Part shown: piece after piece, positions 27,749 through 37,240 of the stretch
How positions within the stretch are numbered: position 1 is the stretch's first letter
Layout of the letters: each line of letters begins with the position of its first letter
Origin: Novosphingobium sp. RL4
GTDB lineage: Bacteria > Pseudomonadota > Alphaproteobacteria > Sphingomonadales > Sphingomonadaceae
Direction of reading: 5' to 3'
Assembly (NCBI RefSeq): GCF_035658495.1
Contig: NZ_CP141944.1
Coordinates: 460,001 to 524,000, forward strand
DNA: 64,000 bases
Notes under the pieces: generated by a model
Told to the model about the DNA's origin: nothing
Database searches by the model: none
What the model saw: only the letters and a program-made list of their open reading frames with translations
Translations under genes and position numbers: made by a program

Positions 27749-27782
27749 CCGAAGGTCTGGGGGAGAGCCCCAGACCTTCGGA
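27749..27782 (+). terminator. Terminator after the amidohydrolase pair
   Basis: CCGAAGGTCTGGGG and CCCCAGACCTTCGG form a stem of about 14 bp with a GAGAG loop, 8 bases after the stop. It is followed by AATATCGTCTTT rather than a pure T-run, but the stem is very strong. Confidence 0.75.
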
Positions 27783-27861
27783 ATATCGTCTTTGCACAGG
27801 CCGCTTCGTCGCGAGCGCCTTGCAGGACAGGGGGCATGGCCCTTGGTCCTAGGTTTACGAC

Positions 27862-28656
27862 CTAGATATCCTGGCCCTTCAGCCATCCGACGATGGCCGT
27901 TTGCGTGGGCCGGGCGAACTGGATTTGGTGGCCGCCCTGCTCGAAGCGGATGAATCTGGCATGGGGCGCGCCCTGTGCGAGCGCTTCGCCTTGAGCCAGA
28001 GGGATCACCCGGTCGTCGGCGGCGTGGAGGACAAGGATCGGGGCCTTGACCCGGGCAATCGCCGTGCGACTGTCGAAGCGGTCCAGCATCAGTCGGCGCA
28101 CCGGAGCCCAGGGAACTGCTGCGGCCGCGACATCCGGCAGGCTGGTGAAGGGCGATATCAGCACCAGCGCCGCAGGAGAGTGCTTCGTGGCCAGTTCCGC
28201 CGCGACCCCCGTTCCCAGTGAAGCACCCATCAGCACGATCCGGTTGGCGGCAATGCCTCTGCGGTTTGCAAAGTCCAGCGCCGCTTCTGCGTCCAGCGCG
28301 AGCCCCTCTTCGGTCGGTTTGCCCGGATTGTCCGCATAGCCGCGATAGTCGGCAAGAAGCACACCGTAGCCGGCTTTCACAAGGCCTTCGGTGGCGGCGG
28401 CAGCGCCGGGGAGACTGTCGCCGTTGCCATGGAAGAACAGCACGGTGTGGCGGCCCGACTTTGCAGGGCGCCATGCTGCGGTGAGGGCGAGGCCGTCAGC
28501 CGTGTGGAGCGTTACTTTCTCGAAACCCGAGGGAATTGATGCCGGTCCGCGCGGTGCGGGATAGATGATCGCGCGCTGCCCCAGGTAAAGCGCGAGAACG
28601 ACCGCGAGATAGAGGCCGGACACGGCAACCGCACCGACCAGCAGGGGAACCTTCAC
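27862..28656 (-). CDS. Membrane-anchored alpha/beta hydrolase
   Basis: A 264-residue serine hydrolase with an N-terminal anchor helix (VPLLVGAVAVSGLYLAVVLALYLG), the HGNGDSLPGAAA oxyanion strand, nucleophile motif MGASLGTGVA (G-x-S-x-G), acid in LHAADDRVIPL, and a terminal His in FEQGGHQIQF. This is the ABHD12/17-like (BEM46) architecture. It is probably an inner-membrane-bound esterase or depalmitoylase-like enzyme. It precedes dxs on the same strand by 45 bases, in the order hydrolase downstream of dxs. Confidence 0.88.
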   Translation of the reverse strand: MKVPLLVGAVAVSGLYLAVVLALYLGQRAIIYPAPRGPASIPSGFEKVTLHTADGLALTAAWRPAKSGRHTVLFFHGNGDSLPGAAAATEGLVKAGYGVLLADYRGYADNPGKPTEEGLALDAEAALDFANRRGIAANRIVLMGASLGTGVAAELATKHSPAALVLISPFTSLPDVAAAAVPWAPVRRLMLDRFDSRTAIARVKAPILVLHAADDRVIPLAQGEALAQGAPHARFIRFEQGGHQIQFARPTQTAIVGWLKGQDI

Positions 28657-28701
28657 CGGCCTGTTCCAGCGGGCGTGAATGACCTTCGGGCGAGCGCCGC
28701 G

Positions 28702-30624
28702 TCAGGCCCGTGCTTCGTTCACGCCGGCGCTGTTGTGGCGCAGGGCCTTGAGTACGGTATCGACGATCTGCGGTGCATTGAGGCCAGCTTCGTCGTACTG
28801 GGTCTCGGGCTTGTCCTGATCCTGGAAGATATCCGGCAGGCGCATGGTGCGGATCTTGAGCCCGGCGTCGGTCAGACCTTCGTCGCTCGCCATGGTGAGA
28901 ACATGTGCGCCAAGGCCACCGATGGCGCCCTCCTCGACGGTGATGACGACCTCATGGCTCAGCATGAGCTTGCGGATCAGATCGGTGTCGAGCGGCTTGG
29001 CGAAACGCAAGTCGGCAACGGTGGTCGACAGTCCCTTGGTTTCCAGCACGTCTGCAGCCTTGAGCGCTTCGCCGAGGCGGGTGCCAAGCGAGAGCAGGGC
29101 TACCTTGGTGCCTTCGCGGACGATACGGCCCTTGCCGATTTCGAGAAGCTGCGGCGTTTCCGGCAAGTCCACGCCCACGCCGTTGCCGCGTGGATAGCGG
29201 AAGGCGATTGGGCCGGCGTCATACTGTGCGGCGGTGTGGACCATGTGGACCAGTTCCGCTTCGTCGGCAGCGGCCATGACCACCATGTTCGGCAGTGTGG
29301 CAAGGTAGGTCACGTCGAACGAGCCGGCATGAGTCGCGCCGTCGGCGCCGACGAGGCCGGCGCGGTCGATCGCGAAGCGCACGGGCAGGTTCTGGATCGC
29401 GACGTCATGGACGACCTGATCGAAGGCGCGCTGGAGGAAGGTCGAGTAGATCGCGCAGAACGGGCGCATGCCCTGAGCCGCGAGGCCCGCCGCGAAAGTG
29501 ACCGCATGCTGTTCGGCAATGCCGACGTCGAAGCTGCGATTCGGGAATTTCTGCTCGAACTTGTCGAGCCCCGTGCCCGAGGGCATGGCAGCGGTAATCG
29601 CGCAGATGCGGTTGTCCTTTTCCGCCTCGGCGACCAGTGCCTTGGCGAAGACGCCCGTATAGCTCGGCGGGCCGGCAGGAGCCTTGGCCTGTTCGCCGGT
29701 GACGACGTTGAACTTCTGCACGCCGTGGTACTTGTCGGCCGCTTCCTCGGCGGGGGCGTAGCCCTTGCCCTTCTGGGTCACGACATGGACGAGGATCGGG
29801 CCTTCGGCGGCATCCCGCACGTTTTCCAGCACGGGGACCAATGCGTCGAGGTCGTGGCCGTCGATCGGGCCGACGTAATAGAAGCCCAGTTCTTCGAACA
29901 GGGTGCCGCCCATGGCCATGCCGCGCGCGAACTCGTCCGTCTTGCGGGCCGCGGCGTGGAGGGGGCGGGGGAGGCGGCGTGCGAACTTGCGGGCGAGATC
30001 GCGCAGGCCGAGGAATCGGCCCGAAGAGACGAGGCGCGCAAGATAGGCGGAAAGCCCGCCGACCGGCGGCGCGATCGACATGTCGTTGTCGTTGAGGACG
30101 ACGATCAGTCGGTTTCCGGCTTCTGCGGCGTTGTTCATCGCCTCATAGGCCATGCCCGCGCTCATCGCGCCGTCACCGATAACGGCGATGCCCCGGCCGG
30201 GCGTCCCCTTAATCTTGTTGGCGACCGCAAAACCGAGCGCGGCTGAGATCGAGGTGGAACTGTGAGCCGTGCCGAACGGGTCGTATTCGCTTTCCGAACG
30301 CTTGGTGAAACCGGAAAGCCCGCCGCCCTGGCGCAGTGTACGAATGCGGTCGCGGCGGCCGGTCAGGATCTTGTGCGGGTAGGCCTGGTGGCCCACGTCC
30401 CAGATCAGCCGGTCGGTCGGCGTGTCGAACACGTAATGGATCGCCACGGTCAGCTCTACCACGCCAAGGCCCGAGCCGAGGTGTCCGCCGGTCTGTCCGA
30501 CGGCTGAGATCATCTCGGTGCGAAGTTCGTCGGCCAGCTGTCGCAGGTCCGCAGGCTTGAGCTTGCGAAGATCGTCAGGCGTATCGACGGTATCGAGGAG
30601 CGGCGTTGCCGGGTTGGCTGTCAT
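28702..30624 (-). CDS. dxs: 1-deoxy-D-xylulose-5-phosphate synthase
   Basis: A 640-residue thiamine-diphosphate enzyme that condenses pyruvate with glyceraldehyde-3-phosphate in the first MEP-pathway step to isoprenoids. Present are the [17 protein letters not shown] cofactor motif, the [18 protein letters not shown] transketolase segment and the [15 protein letters not shown] motif. Sphingomonads need this flux for carotenoids and quinones. I took the ATG at 30624; a GTG 15 bases further upstream is possible. It diverges from the VOC gene. Confidence 0.97.
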   Translation of the reverse strand: MTANPATPLLDTVDTPDDLRKLKPADLRQLADELRTEMISAVGQTGGHLGSGLGVVELTVAIHYVFDTPTDRLIWDVGHQAYPHKILTGRRDRIRTLRQGGGLSGFTKRSESEYDPFGTAHSSTSISAALGFAVANKIKGTPGRGIAVIGDGAMSAGMAYEAMNNAAEAGNRLIVVLNDNDMSIAPPVGGLSAYLARLVSSGRFLGLRDLARKFARRLPRPLHAAARKTDEFARGMAMGGTLFEELGFYYVGPIDGHDLDALVPVLENVRDAAEGPILVHVVTQKGKGYAPAEEAADKYHGVQKFNVVTGEQAKAPAGPPSYTGVFAKALVAEAEKDNRICAITAAMPSGTGLDKFEQKFPNRSFDVGIAEQHAVTFAAGLAAQGMRPFCAIYSTFLQRAFDQVVHDVAIQNLPVRFAIDRAGLVGADGATHAGSFDVTYLATLPNMVVMAAADEAELVHMVHTAAQYDAGPIAFRYPRGNGVGVDLPETPQLLEIGKGRIVREGTKVALLSLGTRLGEALKAADVLETKGLSTTVADLRFAKPLDTDLIRKLMLSHEVVITVEEGAIGGLGAHVLTMASDEGLTDAGLKIRTMRLPDIFQDQDKPETQYDEAGLNAPQIVDTVLKALRHNSAGVNEARA

Positions 30625-30723
30625 GGTCTGCTTGTACACTTTACGTGTTCTGGTGTCGAATTAAGCGACGGGCAATATGCCGGTAGCACCCGAAATGACA
30701 GGAAAAACGTGGGAGCAGTCCAT

Positions 30724-31110
30724 ATGTTGCGACTTTCCGAAGCATCGCCAGTGGCCTTCGTGATGACCCGCGACCGGGCAAGCGCCCGAGTCTTCTATGA
30801 AAACGTGCTGGAACTGCGCGTTATCGCGGAAGAGGAATTCGCGCTTGCTTTCGCCTTGGCTGGCGGCGGGGCGATGCGGCTGACCAGTCATGCCGGCCAT
30901 GTACCGATGCAGCATACGGTGCTGGGATGGACGGTGTCCGACATTCGCACGGCGGTCGGCTCCTTGCGGGGAAGGGGTGTGGAATTCAACGTCTATGAAG
31001 GCTTCGGGCAGGACGCCGACGGCATCTGGACAGCGCCGGACGGAACAGCACTGGTGGCGTGGTTCCCCGATCCTGACGGGAATATCCTCAGCTTAACCGA
31101 ATTTCGGTAA
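30724..31110 (+). CDS. VOC family protein (glyoxalase/dioxygenase fold)
   Basis: A 128-residue vicinal-oxygen-chelate protein with paired beta-alpha-beta-beta-beta modules (FVMTRDRASARVFYENVLELR... and DPDGNILSLTEFR at the end). The terminal F-P-D-P-D-G-N-x-L motif is typical. Whether it is an enzyme or a resistance protein cannot be decided. GGGAG at 30711-30715 supports the ATG at 30724; a GTG at 30709 is the alternative. It converges on zur, with 5 bases between the stops. Confidence 0.85.
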   Translation: MLRLSEASPVAFVMTRDRASARVFYENVLELRVIAEEEFALAFALAGGGAMRLTSHAGHVPMQHTVLGWTVSDIRTAVGSLRGRGVEFNVYEGFGQDADGIWTAPDGTALVAWFPDPDGNILSLTEFR

Positions 31111-31115
31111 GACTC

Positions 31116-31577
31116 TCAGCTGCAGGCCGCACAGGTGCCGCGCAGTTCGACAACCGGGCGCACGCCCGCAAAGCCGGCCTGCTTCGCCGCCGCGATAAGC
31201 GCGCCGGTCAGCTTGTCATCGTCGATGTGGACGGCCTGACCGCAGACATCGCAGATCAGGAAGATGCAGTCATGCTGGCAGCCGGGGTGGCTGTTGGCCA
31301 GATAGGCGTTGGCACTTTCCACGCGGCGGGCAAGGTTGGTGCGCACGAAAAGATCGAGAATGCGGTAGACGCTGTTAGGCGCCACGCGCTTGCCGCGCAG
31401 GGCGGATACGCTCTCCGCCAGATCGTAGGCGGAGGCGGGGCGTTCACGTTCCGCCAGTGCGCCGAAGACGTCCGCACGCATCTCGGTCCACTGCTCGCCC
31501 GATTCGATAAGAGCCGCGCGGGCAGCCTCGATCAGGTTGTCGCCCGAGTGTTCGTGATGATGATGCGCATTAGCCAT
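31116..31577 (-). CDS. zur: Fur-family transcriptional repressor, Zur type
   Basis: A 153-residue metalloregulator. The winged helix is around residues 28-88 (TEMRADVFGALAER...APNSVYRILDLFVRTNLA), and the dimerisation domain follows with structural zinc Cys pairs C109/C112 and C149/C152 and regulatory His/Cys in HPGCQHDC. Absence of Fur-specific HHDH and the CxxC-VH-D pattern suggest Zur rather than iron-sensing Fur. The N-terminus MANAHHHHEHSGD adds five histidines that could bind zinc. A longer start at 31586 is possible. No zinc-uptake genes are adjacent. Confidence 0.88.
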   Translation of the reverse strand: MANAHHHHEHSGDNLIEAARAALIESGEQWTEMRADVFGALAERERPASAYDLAESVSALRGKRVAPNSVYRILDLFVRTNLARRVESANAYLANSHPGCQHDCIFLICDVCGQAVHIDDDKLTGALIAAAKQAGFAGVRPVVELRGTCAACS

Positions 31578-31647
31578 GCGCCCCATATGGGCACTGGCCT
31601 TGCCGCGTGCAATTGAAAGGTGCCGGGAGGGCGCCCGGCCCGTGCGA

Positions 31648-31797
31648 TCAGCGTGCGGGCGTTGCGGCTTCGGCCGGAGGCACGATGCCGCTGGTCAGCG
31701 AATGTCCGCCAATCCCCATCACGCCGAGCACCAGCAGCGCACCACCGGCAAAGCCGAGAGCGAAGAAGCGGTAAAAGTCGGCCTTGAAGAGTCCCAT
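31648..31797 (-). CDS. Small membrane protein upstream of zur, 49 residues
   Basis: A 49-residue frame starting MGLFKADFYRFFALGFAGGALLVLGVMGIGG: one glycine-rich transmembrane helix, then a short polar tail ending PPAEAATPAR. It is on the same strand as zur, about 70 bases upstream, so the two may be co-transcribed. The N-terminal KADFYRFF-helix layout looks like a genuine sphingomonad membrane peptide, but I know no named family. It is too short for most automatic callers. Confidence 0.55.
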   Translation of the reverse strand: MGLFKADFYRFFALGFAGGALLVLGVMGIGGHSLTSGIVPPAEAATPAR

Positions 31798-32010
31798 GAC
31801 GAAAATCAGCTCATATGGTTGTGGTACGATTGCGTGGCGCTCACTTGGCGCGAATCGCCTTGACGTCCAGTGAATGGCGACGAACTGCAGCCCATTCTGC
31901 GATGAGTTGTGATTCTGCCGCGACGAAGGGCGGGAACCGTCACAATTTGGTCAATGTTCTCGCGTGGCGCCTGAGCGCGCTGCGCCGCGCAGTTTCCTAC
32001 ACGCGGGCAA

Positions 32011-32039
32011 GGAAGGCGAGGGTAACATCCTCGCCTTCC
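32011..32039 (-). terminator. Terminator after purH
   Basis: GGAAGGCGAGG and CCTCGCCTTCC form an 11-bp perfect stem around a 7-base loop, 16 bases downstream of the purH stop. On the minus strand only TTGCCC follows, so the U-tract is weak. Confidence 0.6.
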
Positions 32040-32054
32040 TGCCGTTTCGGTCCC

Positions 32055-33647
32055 TCAGTGCTTGAAGTGGCGCATGCCGGTGAAGACCATCGCCAGGCCC
32101 GCTTCGTCGGCCGCGGCAATGACTTCGTCATCGCGGATCGAGCCGCCCGGCTGGATCACGGCGGTGGCGCCCGCCTCGGCAGCGGCCAGCAATCCGTCCG
32201 CGAAGGGGAAGAAGGCGTCCGACGCCACAGCCGAACCCGCCGTGCGTGCCTGGGCCCAGCCGAACTTCTCGGCGGCTTCCGCGGCCTTCATCGCGGCGAT
32301 GCGCGAGGAATCGCGGCGGTTCATCTGGCCCGCACCGATGCCGGCGGTGATGCCGTCCTTGGCATAGACGATCGCGTTGGACTTGACGTGACGGGCCACG
32401 GTCCAGGCGAACAGGCAGTCCTTCAGTTCCTGCTCGGTCGGCGCGCGCTTGGTCACGACCTTGAGATCGTCGAGGCCAATGGCTCCGTTGTCGCGGTTCT
32501 GCACCAGCAGGCCGCCGGTGATCTGACGCACGAGCAGGCCGGCGCGGCGCGGATCGGGCAGTTCGCCGGTGAGCAGCAGGCGCAGGTTCTTCTTCTTGGC
32601 GAAGAAGGCGCGGGCTTCCTCGTCGGCGTCAGGTGCGACGACGACTTCGGTGAAGATTTGGCAGATCGCTTCCGCCGTGGCGCCGTCGAGCGTGGTGTTC
32701 ACCGCGACGATGCCACCGAAGGCCGAAACGTCGTCGCAGGCCAGCGCACCCTGCCAGGCATCGAGCAGGGTTTCGCCCTGAGCGACGCCGCAGGGGTTGG
32801 CATGCTTGACGATGACCACGGCGGGCTGCTGGCCCTTGAACTCGGCAGCCAGCTCGAAGGCGGCGTCGGCATCGTTGTAGTTGTTGTAGGACAGTTCCTT
32901 GCCCTGCACCTGCTCGCTCTGGGCCAGACCCTTGGTGAAAGGGCCGACCGGGGTGTAGAGCGCGGCCTTCTGGTGCGGATTCTCCCCGTAGCGCAGTTCG
33001 GTCGAAAGACGGCCGTTGACGCTGATCATCTCGGGGAACTCAAGGCCCTGGTCGGCGAAGGCGAACCACTGAGAGATCATCGAATCGTAAGCGGCGGTCT
33101 GCGCGAAGGCGCGCGCCGCCAGCAGTTTGCGGAAGGCCAGCGTGGTGCCGCCATCGGTGGTCTCCAACTCGGAGAGCAGGCCGGCATAGTCCTTGGGATC
33201 GGTGACGATGGCGACGAAGGCATGGTTCTTCGCAGCGGAGCGGACCATCGATGGGCCGCCGATGTCGATGTTCTCGATCACTTCGTCACGGTCGGCACCC
33301 TTGGCCACGGTCGCTTCGAAGGGGTAGAGATTGACGATGACGAGGTCGATCGCGCCGATCTCGTGATCGGCCATGGCCTTGGCGTGCTCCGGGTTGTCGC
33401 GCACGGCCAGCAGGCCGCCGTGGACCTTGGGGTGCAGCGTCTTGACGCGGCCGTCCATCATTTCGGGGAAATTGGTGAGGTCCGAAATGTCCTTCACCTC
33501 GAGCCCGGCATCGCGCAGCGCCTTGGCGGTGCCGCCGGTCGAAACCAGTTCCACGCCGCGCGCGGCAAGCGCCTTGCCGAGGTCGGCGAGGCCGGCCTTG
33601 TCGGAAACCGAAAGCAGTGCGCGGCGAATCGGGACGATATCGGTCAT
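32055..33647 (-). CDS. purH: Bifunctional AICAR transformylase/IMP cyclohydrolase
   Basis: A 530-residue enzyme for the last two steps of IMP synthesis. It has an N-terminal MGS-like IMP cyclohydrolase domain ([12 protein letters not shown]..., [11 protein letters not shown], up to about residue 190) and a C-terminal transformylase domain with [14 protein letters not shown] and the catalytic [12 protein letters not shown] (K-H-x-N-P-C-G). Length is standard. The ATG at 33647 begins the conserved N-terminus. It lies downstream of the heparinase-like gene and rpe on the same strand. Confidence 0.97.
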   Translation of the reverse strand: MTDIVPIRRALLSVSDKAGLADLGKALAARGVELVSTGGTAKALRDAGLEVKDISDLTNFPEMMDGRVKTLHPKVHGGLLAVRDNPEHAKAMADHEIGAIDLVIVNLYPFEATVAKGADRDEVIENIDIGGPSMVRSAAKNHAFVAIVTDPKDYAGLLSELETTDGGTTLAFRKLLAARAFAQTAAYDSMISQWFAFADQGLEFPEMISVNGRLSTELRYGENPHQKAALYTPVGPFTKGLAQSEQVQGKELSYNNYNDADAAFELAAEFKGQQPAVVIVKHANPCGVAQGETLLDAWQGALACDDVSAFGGIVAVNTTLDGATAEAICQIFTEVVVAPDADEEARAFFAKKKNLRLLLTGELPDPRRAGLLVRQITGGLLVQNRDNGAIGLDDLKVVTKRAPTEQELKDCLFAWTVARHVKSNAIVYAKDGITAGIGAGQMNRRDSSRIAAMKAAEAAEKFGWAQARTAGSAVASDAFFPFADGLLAAAEAGATAVIQPGGSIRDDEVIAAADEAGLAMVFTGMRHFKH

Positions 33648-33758
33648 TGAAGGGCCTCTCGCGAATGGGGCGGGCAAAGGATTTGCGCGCCCTCTAGGTC
33701 GGCAGAGCCGAGCCTGCAAGGTGGCTAAGGCACAACCCGTGGCGTGCCTTGGACAAAA

Positions 33759-35651
33759 TCACCCCATTTTCTTGAGAAGCCACCCGAAATTCCCGCCGCC
33801 GCGGGAAACCATGCCCTGAATCACGAGCTGCTGCGTTGCCTGCGGGCGGCCCTGGCCGTCGACCCATAGCGAATCCTCGACGGTGACTTCGCCGGCGGCG
33901 CTGCGGAATTGCCAGTAGCTGCCGTCAGGCAAGGCGAGGCCAGCCCCCTGTCCGTCCGCCGTCAGCCCCACTTCTACTCGTGGGCCCAGATGGAAGCGGA
34001 TCGCGAAGCCGACCTTGCCGCGCTTGCCCTTGCGATTGGCGGGCAGGAGCAGATCTTCGCCGCGCAGTTCGGTGCCGTCGTCACGCAGGATCAGGATGCG
34101 GCGGTGAGTGAGGCCGTAGCGAGCCTCGTAGCCATTGTGGCTGGCCTCGAGGCGGGTGGCGTTGCCGCCGTTTTCCTGCACGAGCGTCTTGCGGTCGACA
34201 TCAACCTCGCTGACACCCGATCCGATCGCGCCGTTGATGAGCACGGCCGTGGAATTGGCGTCGTCCAAAGTGAGCGTGGAATGCGCCGCAGTCGCACGGA
34301 GGCCTTGTTCGAGCCGGACCGGCACCAGTCCGCCGCCACTGGCGGAACCCCCGCAATTCACGATCAGGCGGTGCCCGCCGTGAGACATTTCGAAAGCCAG
34401 GGTCGAGGCGCAGCCGTGACGGGCGTGTGCGGGCAAAGGAGGCGGCGCGGTGTCGAACTGGAGGATGGACTTGTGGGCGAGCACGCGTTGATAGCCCCAC
34501 TGCCTCACGTCGCGCAGCGGACGGGTCCGGACGCCGGTGGCGCGAACGAGGGCGTTCACGTCATCCCCGTCGACAGCCCAGCCGCCCTGCCAGGAGCCCA
34601 GCGATCCATCGCCATGAGTCAGGGCCAGCAGCGGCGGGATCAGCATTTCGATGACGCGCTCGACCGCCTTGGGCGCGTCCCGGCGGGTTGCGTGATAGCA
34701 GTTGCGCAGGCGGACGAGCAGCGCGATGGCTTCCATTTGCGCAACCGGGCTGCGGGAAAGCACGCCGCCGTCGTCGCCCATCAGTTCGCCGAGCGACTTG
34801 ACCAGCCCGGCTTCGCCATAGAGCCGGCGCGGCCGTCCATCGGGCAGGAGCAGCCCCGCCGCGACGATGGCGGACCAGCCTGCCACTTCGGCAAGGCCGT
34901 CCTCTGCATTGTGGACGTGGCGATCGAGCCAGCGCGCGGTATCCGAGATATGCGCCAGCGTGCGGTTGCGCAGGGCCTTTTCGCCCGAAAGAATCAGTGG
35001 CGCGTGCGCCAGCCAGTTCATCAGGCGGGCGCCGGTATTGCCGACGGCCCAGGCGGGGCCCTTGCCGGGTTTGCCGGGGGGCTTGGGGTTGGCCTGGAGC
35101 CAGGCGGTAAGGATGCGCTCGGCTACGGCCGTGCCTTGCTCACGGGGGGCGCAGGCTTCAAGGTCGGTGAGCCAGGAAAAGCTGTGAACCACGCGTTCGA
35201 GCGGCGGGGTGACGCGGGCGGCACCGGCATAGTCGACTTGCGCGATCGGTGTCTTGGCGCCGTGAATCAGGAAGTGACCGGCGCGCAGTGCGGTGCCCGC
35301 GGCGACATGGCCGGGAAGCGTATTGTTGACGGTGGCGAGGAGGCGGGTGCGTGCCTTCTTGCCCATGGGCGCCGAGAGCATCGAGCCGGGAATGCCGAGT
35401 CGGTAGGCAAAACGGATAAGGCGTTCGCCGGGGCCGACGGAGGGGGGCGAGAAGTCGGCAAGCGCGAGAGCGCGGCCACTTTCAATGTGCGCAACTTCGA
35501 CTTTCGCCTCGCCGCCCACCGTGCGGGGCGAGAGGAGATCGGATTCATCGGCTGCGAATGCGGAGATATCGGTGATGTCCGGCTCCTGCCGGTCCAGGGC
35601 GGTTGATCCGCTCACATTCTGGTTCAAGACACCCTCCTCGCTCCGGTCCAT
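33759..35651 (-). CDS. Heparinase II/III family protein
   Basis: A 630-residue protein with an N-terminal alpha-helical toroid (PGHVAAGTALRAGHFLIHG to about residue 330) and a C-terminal beta-sandwich with HARHGCASTLAFEMSHGGHRLIVNCG, the heparinase II/III-like domain. Family members are polysaccharide lyases for uronate polymers. There is no classical signal peptide, which is unusual for a lyase acting on extracellular polymer. The purH-heparinase-rpe order looks conserved in sphingomonads. It may act on an intracellular oligosaccharide or leave by another route. Confidence 0.85.
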   Translation of the reverse strand: MDRSEEGVLNQNVSGSTALDRQEPDITDISAFAADESDLLSPRTVGGEAKVEVAHIESGRALALADFSPPSVGPGERLIRFAYRLGIPGSMLSAPMGKKARTRLLATVNNTLPGHVAAGTALRAGHFLIHGAKTPIAQVDYAGAARVTPPLERVVHSFSWLTDLEACAPREQGTAVAERILTAWLQANPKPPGKPGKGPAWAVGNTGARLMNWLAHAPLILSGEKALRNRTLAHISDTARWLDRHVHNAEDGLAEVAGWSAIVAAGLLLPDGRPRRLYGEAGLVKSLGELMGDDGGVLSRSPVAQMEAIALLVRLRNCYHATRRDAPKAVERVIEMLIPPLLALTHGDGSLGSWQGGWAVDGDDVNALVRATGVRTRPLRDVRQWGYQRVLAHKSILQFDTAPPPLPAHARHGCASTLAFEMSHGGHRLIVNCGGSASGGGLVPVRLEQGLRATAAHSTLTLDDANSTAVLINGAIGSGVSEVDVDRKTLVQENGGNATRLEASHNGYEARYGLTHRRILILRDDGTELRGEDLLLPANRKGKRGKVGFAIRFHLGPRVEVGLTADGQGAGLALPDGSYWQFRSAAGEVTVEDSLWVDGQGRPQATQQLVIQGMVSRGGGNFGWLLKKMG

Positions 35652-35755
35652 CCGGGCCTAGCTCCCGCCCATCGGGGAAATGGCCCGAAGTCCCCCCAGG
35701 TTCCCGCGCGGGAACCCGGCTGGGTGTCTGGGGTCACTGTTTCAGTCCGTCCCCG

Positions 35756-36418
35756 TCAGGCGAGTCCCTTCAGGGCGCGAATGTTCGCGGCATATTGCGT
35801 AGGTCCGCCGCGGAAAGTGGCGGAACCGGCGACGAGCACGTCGGCGCCTGCCGAAACGCAAAGCGGTGCGGTCCTGGCATCGACGCCGCCGTCCACCTCG
35901 AGGCGAATGTCGCGGCCGGACTTGTCGATCATCTTGCGCACGGCCTCGATCTTGCGAAGCTGGCTGGAGATGAAGCTCTGGCCGCCGAAGCCCGGGTTTA
36001 CGCTCATGATCAGGACCAGGTCGATGTCGTCGATCAGATAGTCGAGCATCTTGGCGGGCGTCGCGGGATTGAGCGAAATGCCGGCCTTCTTGCCGAGATT
36101 GTGGATCGTCTGCACCGTGCGGTGAACGTGCGGTCCGGCCTCGGGATGGACGGTGATGTAGTCGGCACCCGCTTCCGCGAAGGCTTCGAGGTAGCTGTCG
36201 ACCGGAGAGATCATCAGGTGCACGTCGAACACCTTGGCCGAATGGGGGCGCAGGGCCTTCACCACGGCAGGACCGATGGTGATGTTCGGCACGAAGTGAC
36301 CATCCATGACATCGACGTGGATCCAGTCCGCGCCGGCTTCGTCGATCGCGCGAACTTCCTCACCCAGGCGGGCGAAGTCGGCGGACAGGATGGAGGGCGA
36401 GATCAGCGGCGTGGTCAT
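35756..36418 (-). CDS. rpe: Ribulose-phosphate 3-epimerase
   Basis: A 220-residue TIM-barrel enzyme that interconverts ribulose-5-phosphate and xylulose-5-phosphate. Signature elements are [34 protein letters not shown] (metal-binding H and D), [13 protein letters not shown] and [12 protein letters not shown]. The ATG at 36418 starts the conserved region, and the frame's upstream extension to 36649 is non-homologous. Confidence 0.97.
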   Translation of the reverse strand: MTTPLISPSILSADFARLGEEVRAIDEAGADWIHVDVMDGHFVPNITIGPAVVKALRPHSAKVFDVHLMISPVDSYLEAFAEAGADYITVHPEAGPHVHRTVQTIHNLGKKAGISLNPATPAKMLDYLIDDIDLVLIMSVNPGFGGQSFISSQLRKIEAVRKMIDKSGRDIRLEVDGGVDARTAPLCVSAGADVLVAGSATFRGGPTQYAANIRALKGLA

Positions 36419-36741
36419 GGTGGAAAACGGTACTCCTCGATGTGAAGGATAGGCCACCACATCTGGGGGGTACAAGCGCCCCACTGGCCGTTTTCCACAC
36501 GCCATATGGAGGTCGCCCGTAAATCCACCAGGTGGCGGCGGGTGAGCAGCCGGCAGCACCGGGGAACCGGCACGTGATTGAGCCATTGTGAACTGCCAAT
36601 TCAGAGTGCATTCACGGCCTCGATGGCAGTGCGGCGCCAGAAAAATCACGCAGTTGCGCGCGCTTCAGCCAGGCCGTGCGTGCTGCGCAGAGCGTTATGG
36701 AACCGGAGATGAGTGTGACGTTCCCCAAGGCCCCCTTCCCA
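36419..36741. other. Divergent intergenic region between rpe and the DUF2141 gene
   Basis: About 323 bases. It must hold both promoters. I see no clear ORF or RNA gene. In-frame ATGs at 36697 and 36709 could start the DUF2141 gene instead of 36742. Confidence 0.45.
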
Positions 36742-37236
36742 ATGAACAGGCGTTCGGGCGTGCTGCTGGCCGCGGCCGGTTTGGCCGCCCTGGCGGTATC
36801 CGCTCCTGCTGCCGCGCAGTACCGCGACGAAATCCGCAACGACATGAGCCAGTGCCGAGCCGGTGGCGGACCGTCGATCATGGTGACGGTGGATGGCATC
36901 AAGTCCTCTCAGGGGAAGCTGAGGGTGCAATCCTACCGCGCGACTTCGGCCGAATGGCTTTCCAAGGGCAAGTGGCTGAAGCGTATCGAGGTTCCGGCAA
37001 AGGCGGGATCGATGACGTTCTGCGTGCCGGTTTCCGCTGCGGGATCTTATGGAATCGCGGTCCGCCATGACGTCAATGGCAATGGTTCGACCGATATCAG
37101 CACTGATGGCGGCGCCATGTCCAACAATCCGTCGATCAACATCTTCAACCTCGGCAAGCCCAGCTATACCAAGGTCGGCGTGCCGGTGGACGGCAAGGAA
37201 GTGAAATCGATCCGCATCCAGATGCGCTACATGTAA
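36742..37236 (+). CDS. DUF2141 domain-containing secreted protein
   Basis: A 164-residue protein with a clean signal peptide (MNRRSGVLLAAAGLAALAVSAPAAAQ) and a DUF2141 domain: LRVQSYRATSAEWLSKGKWLKRIEVPA, then AAGSYGIAVRHDVNGNGSTD, which resembles a calcium-type D-x-N-x-N-G loop, and IFNLGKPSYTKVGVPV near the end. Localisation is probably periplasmic and function is unknown. Starts at 36709 or 36697 would add 11-15 residues before the signal. It converges on the lipid-cluster operon, 4 bases away. Confidence 0.85.
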   Translation: MNRRSGVLLAAAGLAALAVSAPAAAQYRDEIRNDMSQCRAGGGPSIMVTVDGIKSSQGKLRVQSYRATSAEWLSKGKWLKRIEVPAKAGSMTFCVPVSAAGSYGIAVRHDVNGNGSTDISTDGGAMSNNPSINIFNLGKPSYTKVGVPVDGKEVKSIRIQMRYM

Positions 37237-37240
37237 CGGA

